Positions 19,995 to 31,247 of a stretch of DNA of 64,000 nt are shown piece by piece; position 1 is the stretch's first letter, and each line of letters begins with the position of its first letter. Below the pieces are notes generated by a model. It was not told the DNA's origin, did no database searches, and worked only from the letters and a program-made list of their open reading frames with translations. A program made the position numbers and the translations under genes. The stretch spans positions 3,191,658-3,255,657 of the forward strand of contig NZ_OY781472.1 of assembly GCF_963677035.1 (NCBI RefSeq), given 5' to 3'. Source of the stretch: an uncultured Hyphomonas sp. (GTDB taxonomy: Bacteria > Pseudomonadota > Alphaproteobacteria > Caulobacterales > Hyphomonadaceae).

Positions 19995-20422
19995 TAGTGT
20001 GCGCCTTTCGGGCTTTCCATCAGTTCGATCAGAACGCCATTTGAATTTTTTGGGTGAACGAAGACAATCATCGTGCCGTGAGCGCCGATGCGGGGTTTGC
20101 CGAGCACGGTTGCGCCGCGCTTGCCCATCTCCTCGACCGCTTCGTTGATGTCGTCGACCTCGAAGCAGACATGGTGCTGTCCGCCCTTGGGGTTCTTCTT
20201 GATGAAGTTATGGATCGGGGAGTCTTCGTTCAACGGCTCAATCAGCTCGATCTGGCTGTTCGGCAGGTTCACGAAGCAGACTTTGACGCCCTGATCGGGC
20301 ATATCGAATGGGGTGGTGATGTCCGTCGCGCCATAAAGCGTGCGGTAGGTGTCGCAGGCTTCTTCCAGGTCCGGCACGGCCACGCCGACATGGTTCAATG
20401 GTCCGATCTTGAATTCACTCAT
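19994..20422 (-). CDS. mce: Methylmalonyl-CoA epimerase
   Basis: 142 residues, one vicinal-oxygen-chelate domain made of two beta-alpha-beta-beta-beta modules. It starts IGPLNHVGVAVPDLEEA with metal ligand His11, contains GGQHHVCFEVDDI, and ends NGVLIELMESPK with a Glu ligand. It interconverts (R)- and (S)-methylmalonyl-CoA in propionyl-CoA use. It begins four bases after the rnj stop. Other VOC enzymes are possible on motif alone, but length, sequence and position favour this call. Confidence 0.92.
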   Translation of the reverse strand: MSEFKIGPLNHVGVAVPDLEEACDTYRTLYGATDITTPFDMPDQGVKVCFVNLPNSQIELIEPLNEDSPIHNFIKKNPKGGQHHVCFEVDDINEAVEEMGKRGATVLGKPRIGAHGTMIVFVHPKNSNGVLIELMESPKGAH

Positions 20423-20426
20423 GTAC

Positions 20427-22115
20427 TCAGGTCCTCAAAACAACGACTTCGATCATCGGGCGCCTGCCATAGGCTGTCTCTGCGGCCTTTCGAAGCGCGC
20501 GGCCAATGGCTCGCTCCACGGCGTCGTCATCGAAGCGGTTTTTCCGTTTCAGGCCGCTCACAGCAATGTCGGCTGCCTCTTCAAGAGTTTCAAGGCTTTC
20601 ATCCGCAAGCCGTCCATCTGGCTCGGAGAAGCCTTTGGCCACGACGACCGGGCCATCCACGATATTTCCCTGATCATCGAGGGATACGGACGCAAAAAGT
20701 ATCCCGTTCCACGACAGCTTGCGGCGTTCCTGAATCCCCTGCGCCCCTTCGGGCACCAATTGGTTGCCATCAAGGACCAGGCGGCCATTCGGCACCTCGT
20801 CCAGGATCTCGGCCGGCCCCGGCGCAAGCCGGACCAGGCTGCCGTTTCGCGGCGTAATCGCCTCCGGCACCTGAAGAGAGCGCGCATAGGCCGCGTGTTC
20901 CATGATGTGCCGGCGTTCGCCATGTACGGGTACGGAAATCTGTGGGCGGACCCACTGGTACATGCGGCGCAACTCGTCGCGGCACGGGTGGCCGGAGACG
21001 TGAATATTCTGCGGCACCATACGGGGTGTGACCACCCGGATACCCTTTTCCGCAAGCCCGTTCTGGAGCGCGAAGATCCCTTTTTCGTTGCCCGGAATCT
21101 GGCGCGATGAAAAAATGACCGTATCGCCTTCGCGCAGGATCACATGTCTGTGGTCCCCACGCGCAATGCGCGACAGCGCTGCCCGCGGCTCCCCCTGGCT
21201 GCCGGTGCACAGGTACAAAATGTGTTCCGGCGGGAAATGCCCGGCCTCGGCCTCGTCCACGAATTCCAGATTTGGGGGCAGGATACCCACCGCTTTCGCC
21301 GCATTCGTGATCTTGTGCATGCTGCGCCCGACCAGACACACATGCCGGTCCGCCTGCATCGCCGCATCGACGATGGACTTCACCCGCGCCACGTTCGAGG
21401 CAAATGTCGTGACCGCGACAGCTCCGGTTTTCTGCGCCGCGATCAGCTCCACCAATCCCTGACGGACGGTTTCTTCAGATCCAGCCTCGCCCTCTTCGAA
21501 GACATTCGTGGAGTCGCAGACCATGGCGAGCACGCCTTCGTCCCCCAGTGCCGTGAGGCCGGAAATGTCCGTTGCCGAACCAATCTGCGGGTCCGGATCG
21601 ATCTTCCAGTCACCAGTGTGCAGGACAATGCCGGCCGGTGTTCGGATGGCCAGCGCATTCGGCTCCGGAATGGAGTGCGTGAGGGTCACATAGGTCACCT
21701 CGAACGGTCCGGCCTGCACCTTGCTTCCCATGGAGATCGTCTTGAGTGCGGACGTATCGACACCGCGCTCTTCCATCTTTGAACGGACCAATTCCGCCGT
21801 GAAAGGCGTTGCATAGATGGGGACATTGATCTGCAAGCGCGGATAAATCAGGCCGACCGCACCGATGTGATCTTCGTGGGCATGGGTCAGAAAAACGGCA
21901 TCAATATGCTCGCCGATCAGATAATCCGGGTCAGCACAAATCAGATCAATGCCCGGCTCATCGTCGCTGCCGAAGGTGACGCCAAGATCCGCAAGGATCC
22001 AGCGGCGCGCATGCGGCGGGCCATAGCCGTAGGCATTGAGGTTCATGCCGATCTCGCCGCAACCGCCGAGCGGCAGGAAAACGAGTTCGTCCTTGGAATG
22101 GGCTGTATCGGGCAT
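20427..22115 (-). CDS. rnj: Ribonuclease J
   Basis: 562 residues. It is a metallo-beta-lactamase/beta-CASP nuclease with the metal motif HAHEDH at residues 78-83, GDWKIDPDP in the catalytic domain, and the beta-CASP motifs including CTGSQGEP. RNase J has endo- and 5'-exonuclease activity in RNA decay and rRNA maturation. It sits between coaX (six bases upstream) and mce (four bases downstream), an arrangement seen in many alphaproteobacteria. Confidence 0.95.
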   Translation of the reverse strand: MPDTAHSKDELVFLPLGGCGEIGMNLNAYGYGPPHARRWILADLGVTFGSDDEPGIDLICADPDYLIGEHIDAVFLTHAHEDHIGAVGLIYPRLQINVPIYATPFTAELVRSKMEERGVDTSALKTISMGSKVQAGPFEVTYVTLTHSIPEPNALAIRTPAGIVLHTGDWKIDPDPQIGSATDISGLTALGDEGVLAMVCDSTNVFEEGEAGSEETVRQGLVELIAAQKTGAVAVTTFASNVARVKSIVDAAMQADRHVCLVGRSMHKITNAAKAVGILPPNLEFVDEAEAGHFPPEHILYLCTGSQGEPRAALSRIARGDHRHVILREGDTVIFSSRQIPGNEKGIFALQNGLAEKGIRVVTPRMVPQNIHVSGHPCRDELRRMYQWVRPQISVPVHGERRHIMEHAAYARSLQVPEAITPRNGSLVRLAPGPAEILDEVPNGRLVLDGNQLVPEGAQGIQERRKLSWNGILFASVSLDDQGNIVDGPVVVAKGFSEPDGRLADESLETLEEAADIAVSGLKRKNRFDDDAVERAIGRALRKAAETAYGRRPMIEVVVLRT

Positions 22116-22121
22116 GAGATC

Positions 22122-22889
22122 CTATTTGTTGAGGCGGTAAATTTCCAGGAGGCCCCGAATGAGGAGATCCTGGTCGTAGTGGTCGATGGTTTCGCTCGCG
22201 CCTTCAAACAAGGACGCGACACCGCCTGTAGCAACCACGTTCATTGGCTTGCCATACTCTCTTTTGATCCGGCTCACGAGTCCGTCGATCAGGTCAATGT
22301 ATCCCCAGAACACACCGGATTGCATCGCCGAAACAGTATCGTGGCCAATCACGTGCGCCGGACGCTGGATGGCGATACGCGGCAGCTGGGCAGCGGCATC
22401 ATGCAGGGCCTTCACGGAAAGGTTGACGCCCGGCGAAATGATGCCGCCTTCGAACGCACCGTCTTCTGCAACCACGTCGAATGTGGTTGCCGTGCCGCTA
22501 TCGATCACGATCAGATTGCCGGGATACGTCTTGTGCGCGCCGAGGGCACTGACAAGACGGTCTGCACCCACCTGTTCCGGCCGGCTGATGCGGATTTCCA
22601 TGCCGGTCTTGAGTTCAGGGTCGCCGATGAACATCGGTTCCACATGCAGGTAACGGCGGGCAAGGTTCCGGAAATTGAAGACAGCCTGGGGCACAACGGT
22701 GGAGATCACGCAGCCATTGATCTGGCTGAGATCCGCACCGTGCATATCCGCCAGCCGCCAGAGCCAGGCGGCGTGGTCATCTGCTGTCTTGGTCGGATCG
22801 GTGGCGCTGCGCCACTGGTTCACCCATTCCTTGTCGTCATGGATACCGAAGACCGTGTTCGTGTTGCCAACGTCGATAGCGAGCAGCAT
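22122..22889 (-). CDS. coaX: Type III pantothenate kinase
   Basis: 255 residues. It is an ASKHA-fold kinase with the phosphate motif [10 protein letters not shown] at residues 6-15; the substrate-site stretch PEQVGADRL and the second Asp in [11 protein letters not shown] are intact. It phosphorylates pantothenate in the first step of CoA synthesis. It is preceded by birA (five-base gap) and followed by rnj (six-base gap). Confidence 0.95.
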   Translation of the reverse strand: MLLAIDVGNTNTVFGIHDDKEWVNQWRSATDPTKTADDHAAWLWRLADMHGADLSQINGCVISTVVPQAVFNFRNLARRYLHVEPMFIGDPELKTGMEIRISRPEQVGADRLVSALGAHKTYPGNLIVIDSGTATTFDVVAEDGAFEGGIISPGVNLSVKALHDAAAQLPRIAIQRPAHVIGHDTVSAMQSGVFWGYIDLIDGLVSRIKREYGKPMNVVATGGVASLFEGASETIDHYDQDLLIRGLLEIYRLNK

Positions 22890-22894
22890 GCGCG

Positions 22895-23632
22895 TCAGAC
22901 CTCTCCAATAAGATGTACATCGCCAGCCCTTATGGTCTGTCGCGATCCGTCCGGCAATCTGAGGAGCAGTCCACCATCGGGGGCCATGTCCTCGAAGATG
23001 CCTTCAATGGCCACGCCGCCCGGCGACACACGGACCTTGCCGCCAAGCCCTTCAGCACGTTTCAGCCAATCTGCCCGGACTGGTCCGAAGCCATCACGCG
23101 CCTGTGCCAGGCGGGTCATGAAATGGCGGGTCAGAGACCCAAAAACTTCAATATGATCAATGGTTTCGATACCCGCGAGATCCGCAATACATGTGGCGGC
23201 CTGACCGGCCTCCGGCGGCACCTGCGCAACGTTCACGCCCATGCCGGCAATCACCCAAAGGCCCTGCTCGTCCTGGCCCGTTTCGATGAGGATCCCGGAA
23301 AGTTTGGCTTTGTTCACACGTACGTCATTTGGCCATTTGACGCGCACATCCGTGCCGGGGGCATAGTCCAGCGCAGTATCGCTGACCGCGAGGGCCGCAG
23401 CGAACGGGATCCGCGCCGCAACCTGAATGCCGCCTGGCTCGCGGAAAAGCGCTGAGGTGAAGATATTCCCTTTGGGTGAAGCCCAGTTCCGCTGCAACCT
23501 GCCCCGGCCGGCCGTCTGCTCGTCCGCCAGAATCCAGCAGTTCTCGAACAGGCCTGCCTGCGCCAGCCGCCGGGCCTCGGTGTTGGTGCTGTCTATCGTG
23601 TCATAGCGATGGACGGGCCAGGCTTGGTTCAA
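22895..23632 (-). CDS. birA: Biotin--[acetyl-CoA-carboxylase] ligase
   Basis: About 245 residues of the monofunctional type, with no DNA-binding N-terminus. It has IDSTNTEA, the biotin-AMP loop [18 protein letters not shown] and GILIET, then a small C-terminal SH3-like domain. It activates biotin and attaches it to carboxylase carrier domains. I place the start at TTG 23630-23632, which overlaps the nuoN stop as TTGA and has GGGG eight bases upstream. A GTG at 23665 is an alternative that overlaps nuoN by 37 bases. Confidence 0.9.
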   Translation of the reverse strand: MNQAWPVHRYDTIDSTNTEARRLAQAGLFENCWILADEQTAGRGRLQRNWASPKGNIFTSALFREPGGIQVAARIPFAAALAVSDTALDYAPGTDVRVKWPNDVRVNKAKLSGILIETGQDEQGLWVIAGMGVNVAQVPPEAGQAATCIADLAGIETIDHIEVFGSLTRHFMTRLAQARDGFGPVRADWLKRAEGLGGKVRVSPGGVAIEGIFEDMAPDGGLLLRLPDGSRQTIRAGDVHLIGEV

Positions 23633-25053
23633 GCCGTGATCCCCAACGCGGCCTGATTCGCCCACCCGCTGAGCAGGAAGAAGAAGACCATGAACACGAC
23701 CACGAACAGCGACGATGCCAGCACAACCAGGGTGACAGAGCCATCAATCGCTTCGAACCGTTCGGTCGGCTCATCGAACCACATGATCTTGATCAGGCGC
23801 AGATAGTAGCCAAGCGACACAACCGAAGAGATCACGAGGATGATGGCCAGCGGGTAAAGCCCCGCGCCAACGCCCGCTTCCAGCACGACCCACTTCCCGA
23901 GGAAGCCACCAAAAGGCGGCAGGCCGGCAACGGACCAGATCAGGACAGACAGAGCAATCGCCAGCCACGGGCGTTTGGTCATCAGGCCGCCAAGTTCGGA
24001 AATCCCTTCCACCATGCCGCCCTGACGGCGCATGGCCAGCACAGCCGCAAACAGGCCGAGCGACGAGACGACGTAAAGCGTCATGAAGGTGAGCAGCGGG
24101 CCAGCGCCCAGATCCTTACCCGCAGCAACGGCCACCATCGCATAGCCGACATTGGCAATCGAGGAATAGCCCAGAAGACGTTTGATATTGGTCTGCGTCA
24201 GGCCGCCGAAAGCACCAATCAGCATCGAGAGGCCAGAGATAATTGAGACGATCAGCTGCCACTGCTCCATCTCGTCACCGAAGAGCTGGAACATCACATT
24301 TGCAAACACGACCATGGCGGCCATTTTGGGCGCAGCGCCGAAGAAGGCACCGACCGGCGTCGGGGCGCCTTCATAAACGTCCGGCGTCCAGATGTGCATC
24401 GGAGCTGCCGAGACCTTGAAAGCAAGTCCGACAATCATCAGCACCATCCCGAACATCATGCCGATCGACGGCTCAGCCGCTGCAATGCCAGCATAGAAGG
24501 TCGATCCGGAGAAGCCATAGACCAGCGATGCACCATACAGCAGCATGCCGGACGCCAGGGATCCGAGGATCACATATTTCAGGCCGGCTTCGGAGGACCG
24601 TGCAGAGTCCCGATGGAATGCGGCAAGCACATAGGAAGACAGGCTGAGCGTCTCGATGCCCATATAGAGCGTCATCAGGTTCGCGGCCGACAGGATGATG
24701 CCCATGCCAAGCGATGCGAAGATGGTCAGCAGGGCATATTCATACCGTGCGGTTTGGTGGCGCTTGAGGAATCCCTCGGACATAACCAGGGCCAGACCGC
24801 CCACGATGAAGGACACGATCTTGGCGAAGTTGACGAAGCTGTTGGTTTCCACGAGGCCGTTGAACGCCTCGCCGCCCTGATAGGTCATGGCCGCAATCGC
24901 CGCCGCACCGAACAGGACCAGCGCGCCGAACTTGAACGACATACCGTTGAAGCGATCCTTGAGAAGCGCGCCGAGGAGCACGCCCAACAGGCCGGTGGCA
25001 GCGAGCCAGAGTTCCGGCCCGATCGCCAGGGTCATGGCAGTGAAGTCGAGCAT
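23629..25053 (-). CDS. nuoN: NADH-quinone oxidoreductase subunit N
   Basis: 474 residues and about 14 membrane helices. It is one of the three antiporter-like proton-pumping subunits of complex I. The Mrp-antiporter core is clear, with the TM5 Glu in [13 protein letters not shown], the TM7 Lys in [22 protein letters not shown], and [16 protein letters not shown]. It is the last nuo gene, and its stop overlaps the proposed birA start, so nuo transcription probably continues into birA. Confidence 0.97.
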   Translation of the reverse strand: MLDFTAMTLAIGPELWLAATGLLGVLLGALLKDRFNGMSFKFGALVLFGAAAIAAMTYQGGEAFNGLVETNSFVNFAKIVSFIVGGLALVMSEGFLKRHQTARYEYALLTIFASLGMGIILSAANLMTLYMGIETLSLSSYVLAAFHRDSARSSEAGLKYVILGSLASGMLLYGASLVYGFSGSTFYAGIAAAEPSIGMMFGMVLMIVGLAFKVSAAPMHIWTPDVYEGAPTPVGAFFGAAPKMAAMVVFANVMFQLFGDEMEQWQLIVSIISGLSMLIGAFGGLTQTNIKRLLGYSSIANVGYAMVAVAAGKDLGAGPLLTFMTLYVVSSLGLFAAVLAMRRQGGMVEGISELGGLMTKRPWLAIALSVLIWSVAGLPPFGGFLGKWVVLEAGVGAGLYPLAIILVISSVVSLGYYLRLIKIMWFDEPTERFEAIDGSVTLVVLASSLFVVVFMVFFFLLSGWANQAALGITA

Positions 25054-25059
25054 GGGCGA

Positions 25060-26556
25060 TCAGCCTCCGGCCATCATCGAGAGAATGCTGTTCGCAGCGC
25101 CCTCGGTCAGGTTAAAGATCAGGTTGGGCGCGACGCCGAAAAGCAGCGTCAGCAGCGCCAACGGGACGATTGTTACAAGTTCGATCCGGTTCATGTCCTT
25201 GAGGGCATTCAGTTCCGGGTTGGTAATCTGGCCAAACACGGTGCGCCGGTAGAGCGTCAGCATGTAAACAGCCGAGAAGATCACGCCGAGCGCGGCACCA
25301 GCTGCGGCCCAGGTGGATGCCTGGAAGCCGCCGACCATGGTGAGGATCTCACCGATAAAGCCGGATGTGCCCGGAAGGCCGACATTGGCCATGGTGAACA
25401 GCATAAACAAGGTCGCATAGACCGGCATGCGGTGGACCAGGCCACCATAAGCCGCGATTTCCCGCGTATGCATCCGGTCATAAACGACACCGACGATCAG
25501 GAAGAGCGCCGCAGAGATGAAGCCGTGGCTGATCATCTGGAAGATGGCACCCTGCACGCCGATCTCCGTGAAAGAGAAGACGCCGAGTGTCACAAATCCC
25601 ATGTGCGCAACCGACGAGTAGGCGATCAGTTTCTTCATGTCAGTCTGACGCCAGGCGACGAGTGACGTGTAGACAATCGCCGCAACGGCCAGCGCAAACA
25701 TTGCCGGCTGGAACAGGTGGCTCGCATCCGGGAACATGGGCAGCGAGAAACGCAGGAAGCCGTAGCCGCCCATCTTCAGCAGGACGCCTGCCAGAATGAC
25801 CGAGCCAGCCGTGGGGGCCTGAACGTGCGCATCCGGAAGCCATGTGTGGACCGGCCACATCGGCAGCTTCACCGCGAAGGACGCCATGAAGGCCAGCCAT
25901 AGCCACGTCTGCACGTGGGGGTCAAAGGCGAACTTCTCCAGCACCTCAAAGTCAGAGCTGCCCGCGGTGATGTACATGTACACGACCGCAACCAGCATCA
26001 GCAGCGAGCCAAGCAGCGTATAGAGGAAGAACTTGAACGCGGCGTAGATCTTGTCCTTGCCGCCCCAGATACCGATAATCAGGAACATCGGGATCAGGCC
26101 AGCCTCGAAGAAGATGTAGAACAGGACCAGGTCGAGCGCGGTAAACACGCCGATCATGAAGGTTTCGAGCACCAGGAAGGCGACGACGTATTCCGTCACC
26201 CTTGTGTGGATCGAATTCCAGCTTGCCAGCAGGCAGATCGGTGTCAGGAACGTCGTCAGCAGGATCAGCGGCAGCGAAAGGCCATCAATGCCGAGCTTGT
26301 AGCTGATCGACTGATACCAGACGTGCTGCTCGACCAGTTGATAGCCCGGCGTCGACGGATCGTAATAGAAGAACGCGGCCAGCGAGACGAGGAACGTCGC
26401 GCCCGTAATGACGAGGCCAGCCAGAAGCGCGGTGCGCCCCTCATTGGCGGTCTCGGACGCGCTGCTGCCCGCCGTCGCTGCCCGCACGGCCATGATGATC
26501 AGTGCGCCAACCAGCGGCAGGAAGGTCAGCGCCGATAGAATGGGAAACCCGCCCAT
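25060..26556 (-). CDS. nuoM: NADH-quinone oxidoreductase subunit M
   Basis: 498 residues starting [20 protein letters not shown]. The ATG at 26554-26556 overlaps the nuoL stop (TAATG); nine extra upstream codons are disregarded. It is an antiporter-like membrane subunit with the expected helices, including [17 protein letters not shown] and [21 protein letters not shown] carrying key Lys and His residues. It pumps protons in the membrane arm of complex I. The nuoN start follows seven bases after its stop. Confidence 0.97.
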   Translation of the reverse strand: MGGFPILSALTFLPLVGALIIMAVRAATAGSSASETANEGRTALLAGLVITGATFLVSLAAFFYYDPSTPGYQLVEQHVWYQSISYKLGIDGLSLPLILLTTFLTPICLLASWNSIHTRVTEYVVAFLVLETFMIGVFTALDLVLFYIFFEAGLIPMFLIIGIWGGKDKIYAAFKFFLYTLLGSLLMLVAVVYMYITAGSSDFEVLEKFAFDPHVQTWLWLAFMASFAVKLPMWPVHTWLPDAHVQAPTAGSVILAGVLLKMGGYGFLRFSLPMFPDASHLFQPAMFALAVAAIVYTSLVAWRQTDMKKLIAYSSVAHMGFVTLGVFSFTEIGVQGAIFQMISHGFISAALFLIVGVVYDRMHTREIAAYGGLVHRMPVYATLFMLFTMANVGLPGTSGFIGEILTMVGGFQASTWAAAGAALGVIFSAVYMLTLYRRTVFGQITNPELNALKDMNRIELVTIVPLALLTLLFGVAPNLIFNLTEGAANSILSMMAGG

Positions 26557-28685
26557 TAGTGTGCCCCTCCGGCGTTCAGCCACATGAGCGCCCCGAAGAC
26601 GAGGGCTGCGCCAATAATAATGAATGCATAATGATACAGACGACCGGTGTGCAGGGCCGACAGGCGGCGGGCACTGAACAGAGTCAGCGCGGTCATGCCA
26701 TCAGCACCGGCAGCATCGATGACCTTTTTGTCGGCTTTCCAGAAGATATTCCCGAGGAAGGCCGCGCCCCGCACCAGCGTCGCGTTGTAGATCTCGTCGA
26801 AGTACCACTTGTTGTAGAACAGCGAATAGAGCGGCCCGCCACTTTCGGCGATACGCTTCCCGACGCCGCGATTGAAGAGGTAGGTCATTGTTGCCAGGAC
26901 AAGGCCGCCCAGCGTGACGATCAGCGGGGCGTAGATCACCCACTCCGGCACGTCGTGGCGGGCATGAAGGACATGGTTATCTGCCGCCCGGTAGATCGCC
27001 CCGGCCCAGAACGCTTCGTTATAGTGGTCGACGAAGTAATTGTAGAAGAAGAAGCCCGAGAAAATCGCGCCAAGGCTCAGCAAGCCAAGCGGGATCAACA
27101 TGACCAGCGGGCTCTCATGTGGCGTGTGATCATGACCATGATCGTCGTGCGCGTGATCATCATGGGCATCATGGGCGTGCGCATGATCGTCGTCATGGGC
27201 GCCTTCCCAGGCTCTCGGTCCATGGAACGTCATGAAGATGAGGCGCCAGGAATAGAAGCTGGTCAGGAACGCTGCGATGATACCGAACCAGAAAGCCATC
27301 TGGCCGAAGGCGATATGCTCCATACCGGCCGCAAATGAGCTTTCCAGGATCGCGTCTTTCGAGAAGAAGCCGGCAAAGCCCAGTTTCGTATGCGGAATAC
27401 CAAGGCCGATGATGGCGATCGTGCCAACCATCATGGCCGCATAGGTCAGCGGCATGAACTTCGCGAGACCGCCCATCTTCCGCATGTCCTGCTCGTGGTG
27501 CATGCCGTGGATCACGGAGCCTGCGCCAAGGAACAGAAGCGCCTTGAAGAAGGCGTGCGTGAAGAGGTGGAACATCGCCGCCTCATAGGCACCGACCCCG
27601 GCCGCGAAGAACATGTAGCCGAGCTGCGAACAGGTCGAATAGGCGATCACGCGCTTGATGTCGTTCTGCGCCATGCCGACGGTGGCGGCATAGAGCGCCG
27701 TCACCGCGCCAACCACGGTGATCATGCCGGCGGCGACAATCGTGTACTGATACAGCGGCGACAGAAGGCAGACGAGATAGACGCCCGCGGTGACCATGGT
27801 TGCAGCGTGGATCAGAGCGGAGACCGGCGTCGGGCCTTCCATCGCGTCCGGCAGCCAGACGTGCAGGAAGAACTGCGCCGATTTGCCCATCGCGCCGATG
27901 AACAGCAGCACGCCAATCACCTCGACAGCCCAGACACGGTGGCCGAGGAAGGTCATGATAACTTCGCGCGCCGGTGCCGGATCGGCAAAGGCAAGCGGCG
28001 TCACCATGCTATTCTCACGCAGCGCATCCATGAAGGGCGCGAACTCGACCGTTCCGTAGATGCAGAAGATGGCCATGATGCCGAGCGCGAGACCGAAGTC
28101 ACCCACACGGTTGGTGACGAAGGCCTTGATGGACGCGTCGTTTGGCGCCTTGTTCTGATACCAGAAGCCGATCAGCAGGTACGAAGCGAGGCCCACGCCT
28201 TCCCAGCCGAAGAAGAGCTGGATGAAGTTGTCAGCCGTCACCAGCATCAGCATGGCAAAGGTGAAGAGCGACAGATAGGCGAAGAAGCGCGCCTTGTGCG
28301 GGTCTTCGCTCATATAGCCCCAGGAATAGAGGTGCACGAGACCGGACACGCCCGTGACGACTGCCATCATGACGATCGACATCGTATCGACCCGGACAGC
28401 CCAGTTCGCGTGGAAATCACCAACATTGATCCAGGGCATCAGCCTGATGATGTGCTGCGTAACGGCATGACCGTGTTCCACCGCGCCATGGGCATCGGCG
28501 GCATGTCCGCCAACGCCGGCCGCATAGGCAAACAGCTGGAACAGCGACAGCGCGCCCGCCGTCAGAACGACGCCGGTAGTGGCGTACATGACAATCTTGT
28601 CGCCGGTGATCTTGTGAACCAGGCCGGTAAGAGCCACGAGGCCCGGTGCAAGAACAATAAAGAGGATAAGTGCGTCAGGAAGCAT
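26556..28685 (-). CDS. nuoL: NADH-quinone oxidoreductase subunit L
   Basis: 709 residues, longer than E. coli (613). It is the distal antiporter-like subunit with the C-terminal lateral helix. Core motifs include [38 protein letters not shown] and [19 protein letters not shown] loop at residues 497-523 (27211-27115 region, minus strand) has 11 His and 9 Asp among 27 residues. A long C-terminal stretch after it matches the piston-helix region. It is coupled to nuoM by TAATG. Confidence 0.97.
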   Translation of the reverse strand: MLPDALILFIVLAPGLVALTGLVHKITGDKIVMYATTGVVLTAGALSLFQLFAYAAGVGGHAADAHGAVEHGHAVTQHIIRLMPWINVGDFHANWAVRVDTMSIVMMAVVTGVSGLVHLYSWGYMSEDPHKARFFAYLSLFTFAMLMLVTADNFIQLFFGWEGVGLASYLLIGFWYQNKAPNDASIKAFVTNRVGDFGLALGIMAIFCIYGTVEFAPFMDALRENSMVTPLAFADPAPAREVIMTFLGHRVWAVEVIGVLLFIGAMGKSAQFFLHVWLPDAMEGPTPVSALIHAATMVTAGVYLVCLLSPLYQYTIVAAGMITVVGAVTALYAATVGMAQNDIKRVIAYSTCSQLGYMFFAAGVGAYEAAMFHLFTHAFFKALLFLGAGSVIHGMHHEQDMRKMGGLAKFMPLTYAAMMVGTIAIIGLGIPHTKLGFAGFFSKDAILESSFAAGMEHIAFGQMAFWFGIIAAFLTSFYSWRLIFMTFHGPRAWEGAHDDDHAHAHDAHDDHAHDDHGHDHTPHESPLVMLIPLGLLSLGAIFSGFFFYNYFVDHYNEAFWAGAIYRAADNHVLHARHDVPEWVIYAPLIVTLGGLVLATMTYLFNRGVGKRIAESGGPLYSLFYNKWYFDEIYNATLVRGAAFLGNIFWKADKKVIDAAGADGMTALTLFSARRLSALHTGRLYHYAFIIIGAALVFGALMWLNAGGAH

Positions 28686-28691
28686 ACCGGC

Positions 28692-29000
28692 CTAGCCTTT
28701 CATCATGTCTACGTTCTCGACCGAGATGTCTCTGCGGTTGCGGAAGTAGACGACCAGGATGGCAAGACCAACAGCGGCCTCAGCGGCAGCGACAGTCAGC
28801 ACGAGCATGGCGAAGATCTGTCCGGCAATCGTGCCGGAGAAGACCGAGAAGGCGACCAGGTTGAGGTTCACCGAAAGCAGGATCAGCTCGATCGCCATCA
28901 GGATGACGATGATATTCTTCCGGTTCACGAAGATGCCGACGACACCGATCGTGAACAGGGCGGCCGATACCGCGAGATAATGGGAAAGTCCGAGTTCCAT
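28692..29000 (-). CDS. nuoK: NADH-quinone oxidoreductase subunit K
   Basis: 102 residues and three membrane helices. The conserved membrane Glu residues are present in [17 protein letters not shown] and [14 protein letters not shown], both needed for proton translocation in the E-channel. The length matches the family (about 100). It sits five bases after nuoJ and six before nuoL. Confidence 0.97.
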   Translation of the reverse strand: MELGLSHYLAVSAALFTIGVVGIFVNRKNIIVILMAIELILLSVNLNLVAFSVFSGTIAGQIFAMLVLTVAAAEAAVGLAILVVYFRNRRDISVENVDMMKG

Positions 29001-29005
29001 AGGTA

Positions 29006-29599
29006 TCAGATCCCCTGCCCCGGCTTGGGGTCCTTCAGTTCATAGGCATCACCGCGGCGGCGCGACGTCTGCTTGGCGATGTTCTGGCGTTTGACGTCCG
29101 GACGATGGCGCAGCGTCAGCACGATGGCACCGATCATGGCGATGAGCAGGACAACACCGGCCAGCTGGAACAGCAGCAGGTAGTCGGTATACATCACCTG
29201 GCCGATGGCTTCGGCATTGGTGTCCGCACCTGGCGCGGCATCAAAGGCATCCGGCCGTGAATGCACGCCCATCACAGACGCCATGAAGATCTCGGCCGCA
29301 AAGACAATCCCGACCAGCATAGCGAACGGCCAGTATCGCAGCGTGCCGTCCTTCAGCTCGACGAAGTCCACATCCAGCATCATCACCACAAACAGGAACA
29401 ACACTGCGACGGCGCCGACATAAACGACGACCAGCAGCATGGCGATAAACTCAGCACCGATCAGGACGAACAGTCCCGCTGCGGAGAAAAATGTCAGGAT
29501 CAGCCACAGCACGGAGTGGACGGGGTTCCGCGCCATGATGACCATTAGCGCTGACACGAGTGTCACCGCAGCCATCAGGTAGAATGCGATCAGTGCCAC
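29006..29599 (-). CDS. nuoJ: NADH-quinone oxidoreductase subunit J
   Basis: 197 residues starting at GTG 29597-29599. Five membrane helices include the conserved [22 protein letters not shown] and [17 protein letters not shown], the pi-bulge helix of the family. The C-terminal 35 residues are polar and basic. GAGGG lies just upstream. A 64-base gap separates it from nuoI, with one short GGGAC/GTCCC hairpin (29624-29641); all other nuo gaps are 10 bases or less except around the nuoD-nuoE micro-ORF. Confidence 0.95.
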   Translation of the reverse strand: MALIAFYLMAAVTLVSALMVIMARNPVHSVLWLILTFFSAAGLFVLIGAEFIAMLLVVVYVGAVAVLFLFVVMMLDVDFVELKDGTLRYWPFAMLVGIVFAAEIFMASVMGVHSRPDAFDAAPGADTNAEAIGQVMYTDYLLLFQLAGVVLLIAMIGAIVLTLRHRPDVKRQNIAKQTSRRRGDAYELKDPKPGQGI

Positions 29600-29663
29600 A
29601 GCCCTCTGACCCCTCTTGTGTTTGGGACAACCATGCGTCCCGGTTACTCTTCAGCGGCGCGCC

Positions 29664-30149
29664 TTAGCGATAAGGCGCATCCAGTTCCAAATTCTTGGCG
29701 ATCAGCCGTTCCCAGCGGTCGCCATTCGCGAGCAGGCGGTCCTTGTCATAGAACAGCTCCTCGCGGGTTTCGGTCGCGAACTCGAAGTTCGGCCCTTCGA
29801 CGATGGCATCCACCGGGCAGGCTTCCTGACAGAAGCCGCAATAGATGCACTTCACCATGTCGATGTCGTAGCGTGTGGTGCGGCGGGCGCCGTCTTCGCG
29901 CGGTTCAGCCTCGATCGTGATGGCCTGCGCCGGACAGATTGCTTCGCACAGCTTGCAGGCGATGCAGCGCTCCTCGCCGGATGCATAGCGGCGTAGCGCA
30001 TGCTCCCCGCGAAAACGCGACGACAGCGGGTTCTTCTCGAATGGATAATTCACGGTGGCCTTGCGGCGGAACATTTCCAGCGTGGCCAGCCAGAGGGCCC
30101 CGAGGAAATCGGTCAGCAGCGCGCCGCGGATGGTCTGCGCGAGGCTCAT
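29664..30149 (-). CDS. nuoI: NADH-quinone oxidoreductase subunit I
   Basis: 161 residues with two [4Fe-4S] ferredoxin motifs: Cys62/65/68/72 in [12 protein letters not shown] and Cys101/104/107/111 in [12 protein letters not shown], ligating clusters N6a and N6b. It passes electrons from NuoG towards NuoB in the peripheral arm. Its start overlaps the nuoH stop by four bases (ATGA). Confidence 0.97.
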   Translation of the reverse strand: MSLAQTIRGALLTDFLGALWLATLEMFRRKATVNYPFEKNPLSSRFRGEHALRRYASGEERCIACKLCEAICPAQAITIEAEPREDGARRTTRYDIDMVKCIYCGFCQEACPVDAIVEGPNFEFATETREELFYDKDRLLANGDRWERLIAKNLELDAPYR

Positions 30150-31237
30150 GACTGCACTCCCATATAAGCGACATAGCCTGCAACCACGAGAACGGCGGCG
30201 AGCGATGTCGGCAGGAAGATCTTCCAGCCAAGGCGCATCAGCTGGTCGTAGCGGTAGCGCGGGACGATGGCTTTCACCATGGCGAAAAGGAAGAAAAAGA
30301 AGAAGGTTTTTAACATGAACCAGAACAGCCCCGAGAAGCTGGTCAGGAACGGATGGTCGCGGACAAATTCATCCCCCAGGGAAACCGGACCATGCCAGCC
30401 GCCAAAGAACAGGATCGTCATCATCGAACACATCAGGACGATGTTCAGGTACTCGCCCAGCATGAAGAGCAGGTATGGCGTGGAGCCGTACTCAACCTGA
30501 TAGCCGGCAACGAGCTCCGATTCCGCTTCCGGCAGGTCAAATGGCGGGCGGTTCGTTTCCGCCAGGGCCGAGACGAAGAAGATAACGAACATCGGCACCA
30601 TGACCACGATCAGCGGGAAGTTCTGGAAGCTGAAAACGTGCCAGTTCCAGAAACCGCCATCCTGATTGTTGACGATGTCGGTCAGGTTCATGGAACCGAC
30701 CATCAGGACCACGGTGATGATCACAAAGCCGATGGACACCTCATAGGAGACCATCTGAGCGGCAGACCGCAGCGCGCCGAGGAACGGGTATTTCGAGTTG
30801 GAAGCCCAGCCGCCCATGATGATGCCGTAGACACCGAGGGAGCTGATGGCGAACAGGTAAAGGATCCCGACATTCAGGTTCGAGATCACCCAGCTGGTGC
30901 CGCTGACTGTGCCAGGGGCAACCGGAATGGCCGACCAGGCCGCGAAGGCCAGTGTACAGGTCAGGATCGGGGCAAACAGGAAGACGAATTTGTTCGCGCC
31001 TGCCGGGATCACGATCTCTTTCAGCAGGAACTTGCCGAAGTCCGCAAAGGACTGGAACAGACCGAACGGGCCGACCACGTTCGGGCCTTTCCGCATCATC
31101 ACACCGGCCCAGACCTTGCGGTCGAACAACAGAAGGAATGCGATCGAGAGAAGCAGGACCAGCGTGAACAACGCGATCTGGCCGAGGACCATCAAGGGGC
31201 CCCAGAACTGTCCCATAGACTCGATGTAGTTACTCAT
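30146..31237 (-). CDS. nuoH: NADH-quinone oxidoreductase subunit H
   Basis: 363 residues and eight membrane helices. It forms the quinone chamber with NuoB and NuoD. Hallmarks include [21 protein letters not shown], the acidic quinone-channel loop [21 protein letters not shown], and FFGGW. It is ten bases after nuoG. A second Met at residue 8 could also start it, but the longer form fits the family. Confidence 0.97.
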   Translation of the reverse strand: MSNYIESMGQFWGPLMVLGQIALFTLVLLLSIAFLLLFDRKVWAGVMMRKGPNVVGPFGLFQSFADFGKFLLKEIVIPAGANKFVFLFAPILTCTLAFAAWSAIPVAPGTVSGTSWVISNLNVGILYLFAISSLGVYGIIMGGWASNSKYPFLGALRSAAQMVSYEVSIGFVIITVVLMVGSMNLTDIVNNQDGGFWNWHVFSFQNFPLIVVMVPMFVIFFVSALAETNRPPFDLPEAESELVAGYQVEYGSTPYLLFMLGEYLNIVLMCSMMTILFFGGWHGPVSLGDEFVRDHPFLTSFSGLFWFMLKTFFFFFLFAMVKAIVPRYRYDQLMRLGWKIFLPTSLAAVLVVAGYVAYMGVQS

Positions 31238-31247
31238 GGCGCCCGCC

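Noticed and set aside
27390-29045. Long plus-strand open frame (551 codons) opposite nuoL and nuoK
   Set aside because: Same antisense codon-bias effect; composition is His/Arg/Asp-rich and domain-free, and the opposite strand codes for conserved complex I subunits.
29590-29634. 14-codon ORF ending inside the nuoJ start
   Set aside because: Overlaps nuoJ out of frame, is very short, lacks a start/stop coupling with nuoI, and has an atypical composition; likely chance.
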